From contig JAADEG010000048.1 in NCBI GenBank assembly GCA_013153525.1, positions 1 through 64,000 on the forward strand: DNA of 64,000 bases, given 5' to 3'. The notes under the pieces were generated by a model. That model made no database searches. It was not told where the DNA came from and saw only the letters and a list, made by a program, of their open reading frames with translations. The translations under genes were made by a program, and so were the position numbers. This document shows positions 62,234 through 64,000 of the stretch, in pieces (positions within the stretch are counted from its first letter, which is position 1; each line of letters begins with the position of its first letter). Source of the DNA: Thermodesulfobacteriota bacterium. GTDB taxonomy: Bacteria > Desulfobacterota > Thermodesulfobacteria > Thermodesulfobacteriales > Thermodesulfobacteriaceae.

Positions 62234-62826
62234 GGAATCGCTGGGCAAAGATAGCGTTATTTGTAGTTAGTTGTTTGTTAATGGTAGTAGCTGTAGCGTG
62301 GGGGGCAGAGGGGGAAGAAGCTCCTCATGGCGTAACTCACGAGCAATTAATGAACTTGCTTTGGTTTACTTTAAACTTTTTAGCTCTTGTAGCTATACTT
62401 TATAAGTATGGTAAAAAGCCTATAGCAGAGATGTTTGCGTCTCGTAGAGAGAACATTTTGAAGCAGTACAACGAACTTCTTGAGAAAAAGAAAGAGGCAG
62501 AGGCAAGGTACATAGAGCTTCAGGAAAAGCTTAAAAATCTTGAAAAAGAGGCAAAAGAGATTTACGAGAACTACATAGAGCAAGGAATGAAGGAGAAGGA
62601 GAGGATTATAAAGGAGGCTGAGGAGCAGGCAGAGAGGATAAAACAGCAGGCAGAGCTTTATATTCAGCAAGAGGTTGAGAAGGCAACAGCAATGCTTAGG
62701 GAGGAGATAGCAGAGGCATCTGTAAGGCTTGCAGAAGAGATTTTGAGAAAGAACATAACAGTTGAAGATCAAAAGAAAATATTTGCTGACTTTATAAACG
62801 AAATTAAAGGGAGGGTGGTTCATTGA
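62230..62826 (+). CDS. atpF: ATP synthase F0 subunit b
   Basis: The second stalk subunit, 198 residues. An N-terminal hydrophobic stretch ending AWGAEGEEA looks like a cleavable signal, then the membrane helix (about 40-58, LLWFTLNFLALVAILY) and the coiled coil. This signal-bearing form is known in several deltaproteobacterial b subunits. ATG in a 4-base overlap with the previous gene, and TGA overlapping the TTG start of atpH. Confidence 0.92.
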   Translation: MRNRWAKIALFVVSCLLMVVAVAWGAEGEEAPHGVTHEQLMNLLWFTLNFLALVAILYKYGKKPIAEMFASRRENILKQYNELLEKKKEAEARYIELQEKLKNLEKEAKEIYENYIEQGMKEKERIIKEAEEQAERIKQQAELYIQQEVEKATAMLREEIAEASVRLAEEILRKNITVEDQKKIFADFINEIKGRVVH

Positions 62827-63371
62827 GGGGAACAGTAGTAGCTTTAAAGTATGCTAAGGGTTTGTTTGTAGCAGCAAAAGAGCTTGGTAAACTTGAGGAG
62901 TTTGGTAAAGAGCTCAAGGAGCTTGGGGAGCTTCTTGAGCAGATGCCAGATGTGTTAACTGCTTTACAAAATCCTATTTATCCACCAGATCTAAAGATGG
63001 AGATATTAAACGAAGTTTTAAAGGTGGTACAGGTATCTCCAGAGGTGGAGAGGTTTTTGAAGTTGTTGGTTGAGAGGAGAAGGATTCAGTTTATTAAAGA
63101 GATCGTTGCAAAGTATCAACAGCTTCTTGACGAGGAACTTGGTATTGCAAGAGGTGAGGTAATTTCGGCTTTTGAGATGTCTGAAGAAGAGAGGAAGGAG
63201 CTTGAGACAGCTTTAAAAGAGTACCTAAAGAGAGAGGTAATTTTAGAGACTAAGGTAGATCCAGAAATAATAGGTGGAGTGAAGGTTCAAATTGGAGACC
63301 TTGTATTTGACGGAACTATAAAGACACAATTGAAAAAATTTAAAGAAATCATAAAAGGGGAGGTGCTATAA
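62823..63371 (+). CDS. atpH: ATP synthase F1 subunit delta
   Basis: Links the b stalk to the alpha-beta ring (OSCP homologue), 182 residues. The N-terminal helical domain begins VALKYAKGLFVAAKELGKL, and the C-terminal part has EEELGIARGEVISA-like and DPEIIGGVKVQIGDLVFDG signatures. The start is TTG at 62823 with GGGAGG 8 bases upstream, in a 4-base overlap with atpF. Confidence 0.94.
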   Translation: MRGTVVALKYAKGLFVAAKELGKLEEFGKELKELGELLEQMPDVLTALQNPIYPPDLKMEILNEVLKVVQVSPEVERFLKLLVERRRIQFIKEIVAKYQQLLDEELGIARGEVISAFEMSEEERKELETALKEYLKREVILETKVDPEIIGGVKVQIGDLVFDGTIKTQLKKFKEIIKGEVL

Positions 63372-64000
63372 ATGCAGGCTATAAAGGCACAGGAACTTAG
63401 CGATCTTATTAAAAAAAGGATTGAGGAGTTTGAGAAGAAGATAGATCTGGAGGAGATGGGAGTTGTTATTTCAGTTGGTGACGGAATTGCTCAGGTTTTT
63501 GGTTTGAAAAACTGTGAGTACATGGAGCTTATTGAGTTTCCTGACAGTGGAGAGGTTGGAATTGCGTTAAACCTTGAGTTTGATTCTGTGGGAATTCCAA
63601 TTCTTGGAGACTTTGCAAAGATTAAAGAAGGAGACATTGCAAAGAGAACAGGAAGAGTTGCATCTATACCAGTTGGAGAGGCAGTAATTGGAAGAGTTAT
63701 AGATCCAGTTGGAAGACCATTAGACGGTAAGGGTCCAATTGAGGCAAAGGAATATAGAAGAATTGAGCTTAAGGCACCAGGAATTATTCAGAGAAAGCCA
63801 GTTCACGAGCCAATGTACACGGGAATTAAGGCTATTGACGCGATGACTCCTATTGGAAGGGGTCAGCGTGAGCTTATTCTTGGTGACCGTCAGACAGGAA
63901 AGACCGCAATTGCAATAGACGCTATTCTTGCTCAAAAAGAGAGTGATGTTTATTGTATATATGTTGCAATTGGACAGAAGAGATCAACGGTTGCTCGTAT
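63372..64000 (+). CDS. atpA: ATP synthase F1 subunit alpha (cut by window end)
   Basis: The regulatory nucleotide-binding subunit of the F1 ring. The first 209 residues are present, including [28 protein letters not shown] and the P-loop GDRQTGKT. The frame is open at the window edge, so the gene continues. It begins directly after the atpH stop, with GGGGAGGTG in front. Confidence 0.98.
   Translation, partial: MQAIKAQELSDLIKKRIEEFEKKIDLEEMGVVISVGDGIAQVFGLKNCEYMELIEFPDSGEVGIALNLEFDSVGIPILGDFAKIKEGDIAKRTGRVASIPVGEAVIGRVIDPVGRPLDGKGPIEAKEYRRIELKAPGIIQRKPVHEPMYTGIKAIDAMTPIGRGQRELILGDRQTGKTAIAIDAILAQKESDVYCIYVAIGQKRSTVAR

Noticed and set aside
1-64000. Selenoprotein gene with in-frame TGA
   Set aside because: Apart from the prfB frameshift, I saw no pair of frames split by TGA that together make a known selenoprotein family, despite selA being present.
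1-64000. CRISPR arrays, insertion sequences, prophage genes
   Set aside because: No spaced repeats, transposases, integrases or phage genes could be recognised anywhere in the window.

Overview
The window is a 64 kb piece of an AT-rich bacterial chromosome with dense, mostly operonic coding on both strands. I see no insertion sequence, prophage, CRISPR array or tRNA, and no gene-free stretch longer than about 300 bases. The gene mix suggests a thermophilic anaerobe of the sulfate-reducer type, possibly Thermodesulfobacteriota (Thermodesulfobacterium/Thermodesulfatator relatives). The evidence is ADP-forming acyl-CoA synthetase, WtpABC tungstate uptake, an archaeal-type ATPase, SelA, a DVU0298-like protein, cytochrome bd, and Lys/Glu/Ile-rich proteins. 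This placement is inference; the partial 5S rRNA at the left edge is the best sequence for testing it.

Layout. 1-90: 3' part of a 5S rRNA, the end of an rRNA operon. 130-6152: PBP1A, cytochrome bd oxidase (cydAB), a membrane chemoreceptor with a C-terminal Cys cluster. 6223-13184: ctpA, an M50 protease, polX, an asymmetric UvrA-like ATPase, a YeeE/YedE transporter. 13181-15463 (minus): fetB-like permease, rluD-type synthase, coaE. 15586-17785: an IMPase-Nudix fusion and a GGDEF protein. 17730-22297 (minus): RNB nuclease, hisA, comB-like gene, archaeal-type ATPase. 22452-29497: an acyl-CoA/acetate block (ADP-forming ligase, phosphotransacetylase-like regulator, MtaD-type deaminase, CBS protein, AMP-forming Acs). 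30157-32628: wtpABC behind a ModE-like operator. 32625-34301 (minus): ubiA and parA. 34478-36677: EAL protein and soluble chemoreceptor. 36730-41553: HDAC-like deacetylase, PfkB kinase, tldD, purF. 41558-43584 (minus): nadC and iron alcohol dehydrogenase. 43681-46252: grpE-dnaK. 46293-50249 (minus): DVU0298-like, prfB (with programmed frameshift), carA, ribF. 50434-57371: aminotransferase, selA, TPR protein, MBL hydrolase, small unknowns, thrC. 57451-61707: mreC-mreD-PBP2-rodA. 61808-end: F-type ATP synthase b', b, delta, alpha (cut by the window edge).

The genes are mainly housekeeping: cell-wall synthesis, energy conservation, cofactor and nucleotide synthesis, protein folding and termination. 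The least ordinary points are the UvrA-like protein whose second ATPase half has lost its catalytic residues, the IMPase-Nudix fusion, the ModE-like palindrome over the wtp promoter, several genes whose -10 box lies 6-9 bases before the start codon (probable leaderless mRNAs), and an apparent complete absence of the palindromes ACGT and CTAG across the window.
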